DNA of 64,000 bases from Prinsepia uniflora. Its lineage: Eukaryota; Streptophyta; Magnoliopsida; Rosales; Rosaceae. The number at the start of each line of letters is the position of its first letter. Position 1 is the first letter of the stretch. The DNA is taken from contig CM064870.1 in assembly GCA_032719365.1 (NCBI GenBank), forward strand, positions 43,494,194-43,558,193, in the 5' to 3' direction. Shown here in pieces: positions 10,501-21,600 of this stretch. The position numbers and the translations under genes were made by a program. The notes beneath the pieces are model-generated. The model did not search any database. It had not been told where the DNA came from and saw only the letters and a list, made by a program, of their open reading frames with translations.

Positions 10501-13500
10501 AAAGGCATAATTCACGACAAGGCTGAGCCAAATCATTGCGCACTCTTCGGTCGTAACAAGTTATGAAGCACCCAGATAACCCAAGTAAAGCGAAAAACAA
10601 CAGAGCTCCTGTAATTAAAGCCAAAAAAGCAGAGAAGTAAATTAGACCCTGCCAATCTATATTTCAATATTTTAATCAATTGATTACAAACTCCCAAGCT
10701 TAAAAACGAAATTATAACAAATAGCTACATCCGAGATTTGATCATGGTCAAAAGAAACAAAAATTATCTTATAAGTTTCTCTTTTACTCCCAAAGCAATA
10801 AGAAATAGAAGGATGTCCTCCAGAAACCACTTAAAACAAGTGCCAACTCTGTTCAAAGGTAAGAATGACACTAACCAAAACAACTTCCATGGGACACATT
10901 TCTACACTGCCAGAGAAACAAAGATCGAAGAAGCAGAGAAAAATGCAAAAACATTATGCATAAATACTGATATACATACAAACAAAAAGTTGTAAGAGAA
11001 AACCTGCTCCAAACAAATGAGAGGAAAGAATTATCTGATTCAGAGTGGCTACAAACACAAAATTATATCGAAAATAGCCAACCACAATAAGATCATGAAT
11101 TTTTTGAAACCAACTTATCAGAAATCATGAAAGCAAAGTGAAACAAATGAATTTTCTTCATCTGGAAACTATATGCATTGGTGGCACAAATAAATCTCAA
11201 TTTTCAGCAACCCTAAAGCCATACCGATTCCCCATTTTTTCCCTACTCTATTATACTCGTCAAAAGGGAAACGAAACAGTTTATGCACTGACACCAAACC
11301 ACATTGGACGTCTTAAAATGTGGCACTCTTGTATCCGAGCTTGTTCTAGTACGACGGGTCCTTCATCAGTGTTCTAACAACCAACTGGACCCACGAGCTC
11401 TATAGCCCTTAACTAGTTCTTTTCTAGGGGCCTGCTTGGTGATCAATGGTCTAAGCTGATAGCAGCTGTAGTGGGTCATGAGGGCCACATGTACTTTGAA
11501 AATTTAAGTGCAAGCTTGGTAGCAGATAAGTTAGAGGGCCCCTCAAAACACAAATGCTAGCACTACTCAGGCTCCTCACCATGACAATTAAGGATAGAAT
11601 TGAAGAAAATGATACATTTACACCCTATGTATATGTTCGTATATCCTTTTTTTTTAATTCTCTCTTTTCATAAAGTATCAAACAGTCTCTTAGACGTTTG
11701 ACTTTCACCTTTTTTCTTTTTCTGGACAATCTTATGAACATATTTTTCTCGAAAATCTTGATCAAAATCATATTGATAAATACCTCAGCAGCAATAGATA
11801 TAAGTCAGTTAACAAACAGAGGGAATTTGAGCTTAGGTTCCATGCAAATTCGTAAAATGACTCAAGAACAACAGTCCAAGTTAACAACATGGAAAATATA
11901 TGGTGACACAGATATAAAAACATGCATGCACAACAACATCCAAAAGAGCTTAAGATTTTACCACAAATGTAGTAGAAACTAAGCTCACTGTCAAAACCCC
12001 ATGCAAGACGAAGCCAGAATTGCCGGAAGCCATCTATTAAATACACCAAATATGCCAATGAAGCAATCACCTGAATAAATAAACAGAAAAGTTTAAATAC
12101 ACACTTCTAATGCAAGCTATTATAGAGAAGAAATTATCTAAAGTAAATAACCAATGACCTACAAGCTGAACAGAAAGAAATATAAATATGATGTCTCTAG
12201 TCACAAAGAATCGAAATTTCAAGGTTCGCCATTTTCGATCAGCAACAACATGAACTTTTAAATGGTAAGGAGCCTTGCAGGTTGTGCAATGAGCAAATGC
12301 AAACCCTTCCTGGAAAAAATGAAAGCAATAGAATTAGATACAGCTGGAAAACAGCTAACATACTGAAAAACCTGAACATGTGTATATATGTTGCAAATTT
12401 GTCTTGGCCAGCTAAATCTACACCTTAAATATGTGCCACTAGTACTATTCCTACCCCCACCAATATGCACTAGGAGGTCTCAGGTTCGACTCTTGTAAAG
12501 GGGGAAGCCGGTACCCAATGCGTACATGCAAAACTCAAAAATTCTACACCTATGTGAATTATTCATGAAAAAGGAAAAAAAAAACATATTCGCTACCTGT
12601 TTGTACTTCATACACATGTCAGACACAACCATAAATATCTTCTTAACAAAAGAGGTCACTGAATCGCGACACTATACTACACCGATTCTATTTCTTTATC
12701 CTAGAGGACTTATTTTCAAACTTTAGCTCCAGCAAACATATTTTAATGCACATATACACCAGATCATTCTAGAATATAATTTGCAATATATGGTTGCCCT
12801 TGTATGGCATTCTATTATTCTTAAATTTATAAGGAACACTATGGACACCCCTATTACAAGTTAGAAAAATAAGGACAGCACTTCACAATCAAAAGCAATT
12901 GCTAGATGACAATTAAAGTGGTTTTGAGTAAGGTACAGTAAAATCTTATATCCCATGATATAGTTCGATAACAATCGAAAAAAGCATTTAAATCACATAG
13001 TAGATGGCTGGGATCACTAAGCTTGCATGCAACAATAATTCTTATAAAACGAGAAAGAAGCAAAAATTTAGATGGCACCCAGACCTTTACAGCTCTCCAG
13101 TGATCCAAGCATTCGCGGTGGACATACTTCGAAGTCCCTTTGCACTTGCAAGGAGCAATAAAGTCCCTACCTGAGTGGAAAATCGAAGGGGAAAACCCAC
13201 TGATAAGCTACATTACTTAACTCTAAACATTTAATAGGAAAAAAAAAGTATAATTATAATTTTGCAATAATATTAACAATAAATTTTAACCATACAAAGG
13301 ACCTAACACTTTGAAAGGAGTTCTACAACAATGCGATTTTTGCAAGACACACTACAGACTAACTGGTTTAGTTGACTCTTAAAACAAATTCCTATGCGTC
13401 AAAAACCAAGCGAAAGTACAACATAAAACTCAAATTTACAAATTTTAGACTCCTCCTTAATCTTTTTCTCGGACACCAAAAGCCCAATTGATGAATTGAC

Positions 13501-13674
13501 CGAATTGTCAAAATCACAAAGAAAACAGAAGTAAGTGGGATGAAAAATACCATCACTTTCAAGGCAAATTCGACATTGGATTTGTTCGCCAGGTCCGGCT
13601 TCGAGGTCGATCTCACTGGGCTCGATGATCGGCGCCGGAGGGATGAGAGGCGAAGCGTCTGAGTGATCCACCAT
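7531..13674 (-). CDS. RING-CH (MARCH-type) membrane E3 ubiquitin ligase, 7 exons, 322 aa
   Basis: A complete spliced gene assembled by eye. The exons are 13674-13551, 13170-13085, 12309-12163, 12070-11962, 10608-10485, 9142-8872 and 7638-7531. All introns are GT-AG with matching phases, and the CDS totals 969 nt. An ATG opens exon 1 and a TAG closes exon 7. The RING-CH zinc ligands are visible as C34, C37, C49, C51, H59, C62, C78 and C81, the C4HC3 order that defines RINGv. Hydrophobic segments at about 110-131, 157-173 and 239-268 suggest a multi-pass membrane protein. A cysteine-rich stretch with short CxxC-like spacings fills residues about 190-230. Known RING-CH proteins recruit E2 enzymes and ubiquitinate membrane proteins; the substrate here is unknown. 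The frame is intact, so it is probably functional. Introns 4-6 are long (about 1.2-1.4 kb) and contain transposon debris. The closest plant relatives are uncharacterised RING/FYVE/PHD-superfamily proteins. Confidence 0.93.
7905..8445. repeat. Two diverged MITE-like inverted-repeat units in the last RING-CH intron
   Basis: TACCATCTCTAGCAA (7941-7955) is repeated as TTTACCATCTCCAGCA near 8251. Its reverse complement appears as CTTGCTAGAGATGG (8111-8124) and ATTGCTAGAGATGG (8425-8438). The interiors share CAATTCCTTCAATAA, GACCCACCACTTG and GATTTTGACNCAAA words. This suggests two related copies of a small non-autonomous element in tandem. I could not identify clear target duplications. Confidence 0.5.
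12400..12540 (+). repeat. Possible SINE remnant in RING-CH intron 2
   Basis: The segment AGGAGGTCTCAGGTTCGACT near 12471-12491 resembles the tRNA-derived B box of plant SINEs (GGTTCGANTC). It is followed by a GGGGGAAGCCGG stretch. No convincing A box or A-rich tail with duplications was found, so this is tentative. Confidence 0.25.
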
Positions 13675-13775
13675 TGAATTGCGAGTGAACCAAAGAGTGA
13701 ATTGCTGTAGAATTTAGAGAAATAAGATTTTCAATTTGAAAACTGTGAGTTCATCAACCCAAGACCAAATTTTCT

Positions 13776-13790
13776 CAAATATATGTATCT
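13776..13790 (-). promoter_or_regulatory. Candidate TATA box of the RING-CH gene
   Basis: On the minus strand a CATATATTTG motif lies roughly 100 bp upstream of the ATG at 13674, a plausible TATA position given a short 5' UTR. This is position and composition only. Confidence 0.25.
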
Positions 13791-14115
13791 ATGTCACTCT
13801 TTGTTGAATGGTCTGGTGACAACTGGAGAAGACACAAGAGCAGAAGCAAAAGCTCCGTGTGAAATGTGAACGGTGGTCCTGGTTTGGTGCGTTTCCTAAA
13901 ATGACCATTGCTTTCTTTTTAGGCTTAAGTAGGCTATGCACAGGGATAAGCCACTTTTGTCTCAAAATATATCAGAGACCTGATTGTGGATTATGAACGG
14001 TATCCTAGCCAAAGTTAGTAATGGTTAGTAATGCTGTTAAATCTGATGATGTGGTAGGGTATTTTAGTCATTTTAATTATAACTTCATTTTCTTCCTCAC
14101 TCTTCTTCCTCAGTT

Positions 14116-14313
14116 TTGATTATCATCATAATATATTCATAACTTCAAAAATTTCTTTGAAACCTCATAGCTTCATCATAATATCTTCGAAGCCTCAAAA
14201 ATTTCGTATTCAATTTGATTATCATCATAATATATTCATAACTTCAAAAATTTCTTTGAAACCTCATAGCTTCATCATAATATCTTCGAAGCCTCAAAAA
14301 TTTCGTATTCAAT
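14116..14313 (+). repeat. 99-bp tandem direct duplication (two units)
   Basis: The unit beginning TTGATTATCATCATAATATA at 14116 is repeated with no differences that I can see from 14215. Each unit contains two subsegments ending in TTCAAAAATTTC or CTCAAAAATTTCG. The near identity suggests a recent duplication. It lies just upstream of the GH17 fragment. Confidence 0.9.
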
Positions 14314-14465
14314 TTTCACTTTCGAAGACCAAATTTTCCAAATCCCAAATTCTCCATTGCAATCTCAGCTTCGAAGGATTCCGTCGATGATACCGAGGCC
14401 AAGCTCAAGGCCCTCAAGGTCAAGTACGACTCTGCTCCCCCGCTCGTCACCACCGCCGACACCTG

Positions 14466-14753
14466 ATAGGCAACAACCTCCCATCTCCATTAGTGCCAAC
14501 CCCAAAATTCTCAATGCTCTCAGAAATACGGACCTCCAAGTCTCAATCATAGTCCCCAACGAGCTCATCAACAACATCTCCTCAAATCAAACACTCGCAA
14601 ATAAATGGGTCCACGCTTATCTTCAGCCAACCCCATAAACAAATCTGGCTCCACCTCATACATGCAATGCGCAAAATCAAAGCTTCCCTGAAGACCCATC
14701 GGATCGTGAAATTCAAAGTAGGAACCCCATTGGCCATGGACGTCCTCGATTAG
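14466..14753 (+). pseudogene. Glycoside hydrolase family 17 (beta-1,3-glucanase) fragment
   Basis: Translated pieces match the N-terminal half of plant glucan endo-1,3-beta-glucosidases: IGNNLPSP at 14466, then NPKILNALRNTDLQVSIIVP and ELINNISSNQTLANKWV in another frame. A later segment reads SLKTHRIVKFKVGTPLAMDV before a TAG at 14751-14753. Parts between these blocks are missing and the frame changes, and neither catalytic glutamate region is present. It is a dead internal fragment, probably captured by the surrounding TIR element. Confidence 0.8.
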
Positions 14754-14767
14754 CAAGGGGCGTTGTC

Positions 14768-15335
14768 ATGGTTGGTAGTAGTTTTGAAGCTTTTGCTGAT
14801 CTTGTTTGCAAGGAAGAGCAGTGTGCAGAAGGGTTTGAGTTGTTAACGGAGGTTATTAGAAGAGGGTTTATTCCTTGTGCGTTGGCATTGTCCAGATTCT
14901 TATCATTTCTGTGTCATAAGGGTAGATGGAGAGAAGCAGAAGATATGTTGAATGTAGTTCTAGACAATGGGCAACTACCAGATCAGTTTGTTGTTCCTCG
15001 TTAATGGGGCGTTACTGCTCTACTAGGCAGATTGATTCAGCTATTGCATTGCATAACAAGATGGAGAAATTCAATGGTAGTTTGGATGCAAAGACCTATA
15101 ATGTGCTTCTAAAAGGGCTTTTTGTAAACCTGATGCTTCTAAAAGGGCTTTTCAACGACGATTGAAAAGGAAGTGAGAGTGTTTGATTACATGAGAGGGC
15201 AAAACCTGATGAGTAGTGCAGGCTTTACGATCATGATTCGTGGGCTTTTTGGCGTGAAGGAATTGAAAAAGGCAATGAAAATTCATGATGAAATAGTTTT
15301 AGAGGGGGTTTAAACCTGATGCTTCAACTTATAAA
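14768..15335 (+). pseudogene. Pentatricopeptide-repeat (PPR) protein fragment
   Basis: Starting at ATG 14768, about 78 codons encode PPR-like helices (for example EGFELLTEVIRRGFIPCALA, then REAEDMLNVVLDNG). A stop or frameshift follows near 15001. The next frame gives IDSAIALHNKMEKFNGSLDA then KTYNVLLKGLF. A short duplicated piece (ATGCTTCTAAAAGGGCTTTT) and a further shift lead to KELKKAMKIHDEIV. PPR proteins normally bind organellar RNA, but no organelle-targeting N-terminus or intact repeat array remains here. Confidence 0.8.
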
Positions 15336-15988
15336 CGCTTGATTTTTGGGTTTTTGTTAGCCGATAGAAAAAATCTTGGGTTTTCTGTGGTTGTAAATTT
15401 GTTTTATCTTTTTTCTGTTTTTGTTTCTGTCGTTTCGAATGTGGTTGGAAATACTTTGAAGTTTGGGCAAGGGAGGTGGCTGGCTTGGAACGGAGGACCT
15501 CTTCTTGTTCTTTGTTAAAAAGCCTTGCCTTTGGGCAAGCGACTCCTTCGTCTGGGCTATCCGATTATTATTCTTAGTGATGATAGATTGTGCTTGGTGA
15601 TGAGAGATTGTGCTTGCGGTTTCTTGTTCTTGTTCATTACAGTTCCTGTTTGGTGTTGCTTTGGGTGGGTGGCATCAGGAAGGTTGGGTGGGTAGTGAGT
15701 GGTGGCCGAGATCTAGGGAGGGGTGAGAGTGAGTTGGGTTAGGGAAGATTGTGTATATTATTTGTTTTAAATTTTAAAAAAAATATCTTCATAGAAAATA
15801 CAATGAAATGAAGCAAATGTCTGATTTACCCTTATTAATTTTCTAATATTACTGTCACATCATCAGATTTAATAGAGTTATTAACTTTTATTAACGGATA
15901 ATGCAACGGTTCTGATGGTGTAACCATTCTTGATGCACATTGAGACAAATTTCAATTTCTAATGTATTTTGAGACAAGATGACTCCTT

Positions 15989-17494
15989 CCTGGTGCACTT
16001 ACAAGCTTTCTTTTTTTTTAACAATGTTCACATATCCACCTCCTAATATTAGCGAAAGGACTAAGAGCCTCATACAAAAAATATTGAAAATAATGAGATT
16101 ACATTATACCGATATATTTCAAATAAAAAAATATTATACTTTTAATAAAAGGTATCTAATTTTCTTTTTATAATAGTAAAATCCAAAATGAGTATATAAA
16201 AATACCACCTGATCCTGTACTAAAAATGTTTTATAATTTATTATCATTTTAAACCCATAAAAGTATATTTATTTTTATTTTTATAACTACCAATATTACT
16301 TGCCAAATATAATATTCATGACTCTAAACTCTTAAACTAAAATTATGGCTTATGTTCTTTTCATTGCGTCTCATTTTGCTCCGTGTTTCATTGATTTTTA
16401 AATTTACTAAATTAAAAATATATATAAGACAAAACTATAAAATAAAAATAAATAACTAAAAACAAATAAAATTCACAGGTTCAATTAAAAGGTTCTTTAA
16501 AAAATAAAATTCAATATATTGATCTTAAAAAAAACAGTCTAACCATATTCTTCATCTAAAATTCGGATTGGATTGTGAGCTTCGCTCCATACTTGGCGGA
16601 GAGACAGATTTGAGATGTCGAAAGAGAAAAAAAAAAAAAACACAAAATTAAAATTATATCCAATGCAATTGTGAATCGATTGAAGACGATCATGCCGTTT
16701 GTAATTTTGGAATTTCGTAGTGCTTTTGTGTCATCTAGATTCTAGACTTGTAACAGATTATAAAATATCAGTCTATGAAAAGATCAATTTTGAAGGAGGC
16801 AGCTCTTAAACTTAACATATCCAAAGCATATGATCAGTGGAATGGGAGTTTGTTAGACACATGATGCTGTGGTTGGGACCTCTATGTACTTGATCAATAA
16901 TTTATCTTTTGCTCTAACAAAGTTTCTTCATTTCTTCTTTCAACCTAATTTCTCCAATTCAATCCAATCAAAGGCACTGGGCACACACACTACTAAATGA
17001 AAATATTGAGGCTTCTCTACTAAATCCAGTCAAAGGAAAACATGGGAAATAGTTGACACTCAATCCCCTTTTGGAACTTGAACTAGAAATAAGTTTTCAA
17101 AAATTAAGATATGGTTTGAACAACGGGTGGTTCACAAGTACATAGGAGGAAATGTAACATAACATAAAATTGAACTAAAAGATGAAATAGAGTATTAAAA
17201 AAAAAAAAAACTGAAAATACTAAGTCCAAACTGAAAATGCTGTCACACTGGAAACAAAGCCGCAAGAACCAGAATCATGTCGTGCTCTGGTGCACAATGC
17301 AGAAACCAGCTACCTGTTCAAGATATTCAAAGACATGTCAGATGATTATGGAACTTGGAAAGTAAACGAAGCCGATATCAGATGAACTTCAACCCCTGTT
17401 TTAAATTGCAAACCAGAAAATCAAGACACAGTCAACAGTGAACTTTTTAGCATTGGAATTAACAAGGTAAATTTGAAAGCATTGATAATAAGAC
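15989..17494. other. AT-rich intergenic DNA and 3' flank of the F-box gene
   Basis: Positions 16000-16700 are strongly AT-rich with homopolymer runs and no ORF I recognise. Closer to 17494 the sequence is the 3' UTR region of the minus-strand F-box gene. CCT|GTAAGT overlaps that gene's stop codon and an AAACAG|GGG acceptor lies near 17400, so a 3' UTR intron or a one-residue alternative end is possible. Confidence 0.45.
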
Positions 17495-18628
17495 TTACAG
17501 GGGAGGGAGAAGGCTTTCTGTGTAACTAAAGACAATAGAAGAACCCCGTTCAAGCCGCGAGTCAAAGAAGAGTTCCTTCCATGTATGCTCGTTGGTGTTG
17601 AAGATAAAGTTGCGTTCTGTAGTTACCATGAATATTTCATTTTTTCTTGCAGCCACAGAGTTAGTCCACTCAGCTTCAAATGGGCATGGAACAGAAGCCC
17701 TACACTTCTTCTCCCAAACAAACTCATTTTCATCCCTTAAAATCCATATCTCCATAGTTAGACGCTCACAGTGAGAGACAACAGCTACAGATAAGCAACC
17801 TTCGAGGTCAATTAGGAAGGAATGCTCAGTGAGTTCAAATGGAAGTTTGATAACTTGGAAATGCTCCTCCAAGTCCACCAAGAGAATGCCTCCAGGGGTA
17901 TTATGATCTTCTTCTGAAGGAATAAACCAGTGAACTTTCCCATTGACAAATACATGATTTGAACCCATAGGTCTATGCTCAACATAACCTGCACTCCTCC
18001 ACAAACCAGTGCTTGATGAAAACACCTCGCACTTCGGGAGGAATACAAATTCATGTTTGGAGGAAAAAAAACGAAAGACTCTGTAATCACTGACCCCAGG
18101 GCCAAATGCAACCCCAATGCCTAGTTCCTGGTCTGATGGGCTACCTCTTGGAAGAGTATAAACTTCGCGAGTGGCAGGGTTACATATTTCAATTTCCAGT
18201 TCTGGCAGTAACTCTGGAAGCCAAAATGCACGAGGAAACCAGGGATAATTGGTAAAACATATCAACCCATTATAGGAACAAAGCATACTGAGAGTTGATA
18301 GATTTTGAAAACCAGGAAGAGGGATTGTATCAACTAGTACCCCATCAGCATCAATCAGTTGCATAGATTTTAAATCATCCACAAAAGGAAAACTTAGATA
18401 GATGGGATTTTCACTTGACTGGCTTAAATGCAACTTCATGAAGCGTGGACTGCAAATTAATCTGTACCAAAGCTTAGAAACAGCCTTGAAACATAAGAGG
18501 GACTGAACAGGAACCCTTGAAAGAATATTGGCATGCACATCTTCCACGGATTCTACATTGGACCAACCAATGCTCCGCCTCCTTAGAAACTCTAGGATTC
18601 GATTCCTTGCAAAGTTTTTCAAGTCCAT
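17495..18628 (-). CDS. F-box protein with F-box-associated domain, 377 aa
   Basis: An uninterrupted single-exon ORF. The F-box lies at about residues 29-68 (EDVHANILSRVPVQSLLCFK, then AVSKLWYRLICSPRF). The hallmark blocks of plant F-box-associated domains follow: SYNGLICF (118-125), ICNPATREVYTLP (148-160), a GPGVSDYRVFRF block, and a VNGKVHWF block. Such proteins use the F-box to bind SKP1 in an SCF ubiquitin ligase and the C-terminal domain to bind targets; this target is unknown. The ATG at 18628 suits the family because the F-box begins about 28 residues later. An acceptor (TTCATATTGCAG, ending at 18700) lies upstream, so the transcript has at least one 5' intron. An in-frame ORF ends at a TAG only 6 nt before this ATG. 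Confidence 0.9.
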   Translation of the reverse strand: MDLKNFARNRILEFLRRRSIGWSNVESVEDVHANILSRVPVQSLLCFKAVSKLWYRLICSPRFMKLHLSQSSENPIYLSFPFVDDLKSMQLIDADGVLVDTIPLPGFQNLSTLSMLCSYNGLICFTNYPWFPRAFWLPELLPELEIEICNPATREVYTLPRGSPSDQELGIGVAFGPGVSDYRVFRFFSSKHEFVFLPKCEVFSSSTGLWRSAGYVEHRPMGSNHVFVNGKVHWFIPSEEDHNTPGGILLVDLEEHFQVIKLPFELTEHSFLIDLEGCLSVAVVSHCERLTMEIWILRDENEFVWEKKCRASVPCPFEAEWTNSVAARKNEIFMVTTERNFIFNTNEHTWKELFFDSRLERGSSIVFSYTESLLPPL

Positions 18629-18634
18629 CTGCTC

Positions 18635-21600
18635 CTATGGAATATGCTTCAAGAGAAATGATTTATACCACCGCTTAGAAATATTTCCAAATGAATCCCC
18701 TGCAATATGAACAGATCAAACTTTTCTTTCATTATATCATGGAGGAACAAATAACAATAAAATCCAGAGCGTAGAAAGATAAAAACAGAGGGGCAAACGT
18801 CAGCTCAAGTCTTTTATTTTTCCAAACTGCCATTTCCAAAACAGTTACAATATCTGGACCAAGAGATAAACACTCTACATATGGAGATTCTTCAGGGCAT
18901 CTCAAGATTTTGATAAATATACATTATACAATAAGCCCACTATCCTAATATCTTAACAGAAAATGTTAAGAAACATTTTGTGTTTCTACAGAAATATCAG
19001 CATTTACAAATGAATAATAAATAGTACCATATTAATCTTGAGGAAATCGTTCCAATTCTCAGTTACAAAAATAAATAACAGTAATAATAAAATTACCAAT
19101 TTAAAGCTATACCAATTGACCAAGCCATAGTGCCATATAAAAATACATTTTTCAGTTTACTTGCCTAATCATGCATATCATTATTTTCGTTAGTAATCTG
19201 ATTAAGATATCATGGAAACTTGGAACTCGGCGAAACTGCGTTCATTGAAACAAGATAAGTCAAGGGATTGAAAAAATTATCCAAACTGGTAAGAGCAGCA
19301 GAAAGGAACTAAGTAGGAACACTTCTGAAATCATAAAAAAGGCACATAAAACCAGTATCTGAGGGTATGGTCTGTGCTTGAACCAGGTTGTGACATAAAT
19401 TTACCACAGAGCTATCCTCACAGGGACATAAAGACATCTTTCTTTATAACCAGATATCTAGGAAGCAATTATAGAAGAAGGAAAGAGAAAATAGAATCAG
19501 TGAAGAACAAGCAGAATCATCACCAACCCAACAATCAACATCTTATATTCTGAACTATCTACTTAAATCATCAACAAAAGCTTTTGATTGCCACTTCAGA
19601 TTGCTTCCGCACTCTGATTAAGCTATGGAATCACAGACACTAACTTCCGTCCCATCACCTCTCTCTCTCACACACATACGCATGAGCACAAGAGTGTACA
19701 CACAAAACAATATACGCTCTGTGACAACAATGAATTATCCATATCATATAAAAGAAAATGACTCAAAGGCTATCCATACGGTATTAAAAAAGGACAAGGC
19801 AATCAGGCTTTGCCTGCAGAGGATTGAATGCTTCTAGCAGCAGACCACTCTCCCCTAATATCTGGAGTGGGAGAAAATTATAGATAAACTACATATAGGA
19901 CTGGATAAATGAACAGATAATTCAAGAAATGGCATAGAGAAAACATAAAGGTCAAAACAAAACAAAGAAACTAAGAAGATTGTCATTAATTAGAGGACCT
20001 AGAAAAATATTAATACAAACGGACATAACGCAAATGCTTAAGCTTTTATTACAAATGCTCTTAGATTTCATTAATGTAGTCCATTCTTTCTAATTATAAT
20101 CATACACCAATTCTCATATCTTGAGTAAATAACTATATGATTGATGAAATTCAAGGATCTTGTATTCAGATCATCAACAAACATGTAAGTTTTAAGAAAA
20201 TCATCAACGAATAGGACAAAAAGGAAATTAAATAACAAAACCAAAAAGGTATTAGATTACAGCCATTACGCACAATCATGGAAGATCTGTCTCCAAATGT
20301 ATTCAAGATGAGCAACAGATCAAATTACCCTTGTTTCATAGTGGCTTCAAAGTTTGAATGTAGCTTGAAATGATGCAATCTAACAAAATGTTAGGGGAAG
20401 GAAATACAAAATTTCAGATGACACCATTTTGCAATTCTTATGATGAAATCCCTAGGCAATTTTTCCATCCTGAGGAATACAATCTTCTTTTGACGAATGG
20501 TTATGTTTTCAAGAAATACAAACAAAATGACTAATATATTCAATAAGTACTGGTAATTGAACAGATTATTTTAGATACATAAAAGAGGAACTCACCGATC
20601 ACGATGAACCCTCCAGACCACTCTTTGGAAGGAGATTCAAAATTTTTTCTCGAACAACTTGAACCAGTGAGAAACTGATAACTTATAAAGGACATCAAGC
20701 AGGAAAGTTTCTCCGACCTGGCAATTTAGCCTTCATGCATTGCAACAAGTGGTAGGTGAAATGGGGGCTAAGAAAGTAAGAATCCCGATAAAATAACGGG
20801 TACTGATAAATATATTGGCATGCTATTACTTATTTACCCTGTTCCTACTATGAGTCACTATTGCAATTTTTCATGACCTAGTTGTAATGAATTCCATATA
20901 TATTCATATTTCCTTTCATGATAATAGTGGCTTATATGTCCAATAGCATACTCTAAATATGTGAATACTATAATAGGTGCCGAAATAACCGTGTAATAAA
21001 AACTCATCCAAGTACAAGGTATAATTATATGCAAATCACGTGTAGTGCCTAGCTTATATTTACATCTTAACAACTAGTGCCAATGTTGAAATAAGATCTG
21101 CCTCAAATTCCTATGCATGTATATTGCTACAAAAATGTGCAACTTTTAGTTGCACACAATAGTTCCCATGAATATAGTACATTGCTACATTTATTTTTCA
21201 TTGGGAAAGTTCTAAATTACAAACTACTTTTAGTTGGACATGGGCCTGGTAAAGGTTGTTTATCACTTGAATTTCAAATTTTTCTGAGTCTTCATATTCT
21301 AATAGATCAAATTTTCTGGGTAAGCAATGCATAATTGGGATTCAGTGATGAACTCCATCATCTAGAATTGCTAACTTCAGCATAAAAAATTTCCTTTAGA
21401 AGCCATTGCAAGTCGCATTCCTTGATTTCTATTACCAAAATATTAAATCAAGTTTGGAGGAAACTAGTTCCAATCTGGCAACATCTAACCAGAGACCGTT
21501 GACCACAGAGCGAAACATATTACTGAAAGGAGTTTCCAGATAAAGATTATGCAACCAATTAAGACCGGAGGCAACATATAAACATGGGGAGGTTGCCAAC

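Larger units (their letters stand above)
13955..15988. mobile_element. Long-TIR element carrying GH17 and PPR gene fragments (Pack-MULE-like)
   Basis: The left edge (TTTTGTCTCAAAATATATCA at 13955) and the reverse complement of the right edge (TCTTGTCTCAAAATACATTA, plus-strand about 15958-15977) are similar. So are inner blocks TTAAATCTGATGATGTG at 14037-14053 and its reverse complement near 15856-15872. The terminal inverted repeats are therefore about 100-140 bp, long and imperfect as in Mutator-like elements. No transposase is seen. The interior holds a 99-bp tandem duplication, a GH17 fragment and a PPR fragment, i.e. captured pieces of two unrelated genes. Exact termini and target duplication were not resolved. 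Confidence 0.55.

Noticed and set aside
12471..12495. tRNA gene (GGTTCGACTC B-box-like word)
   Set aside because: No matching A box or cloverleaf could be traced; kept only as a weak SINE remnant.
14357..14638. Intact 93-codon protein spanning the GH17-like segment
   Set aside because: The first part reads a frame-shifted version of conserved GH17 sequence and catalytic regions are absent, so it is annotated as a pseudogene fragment.
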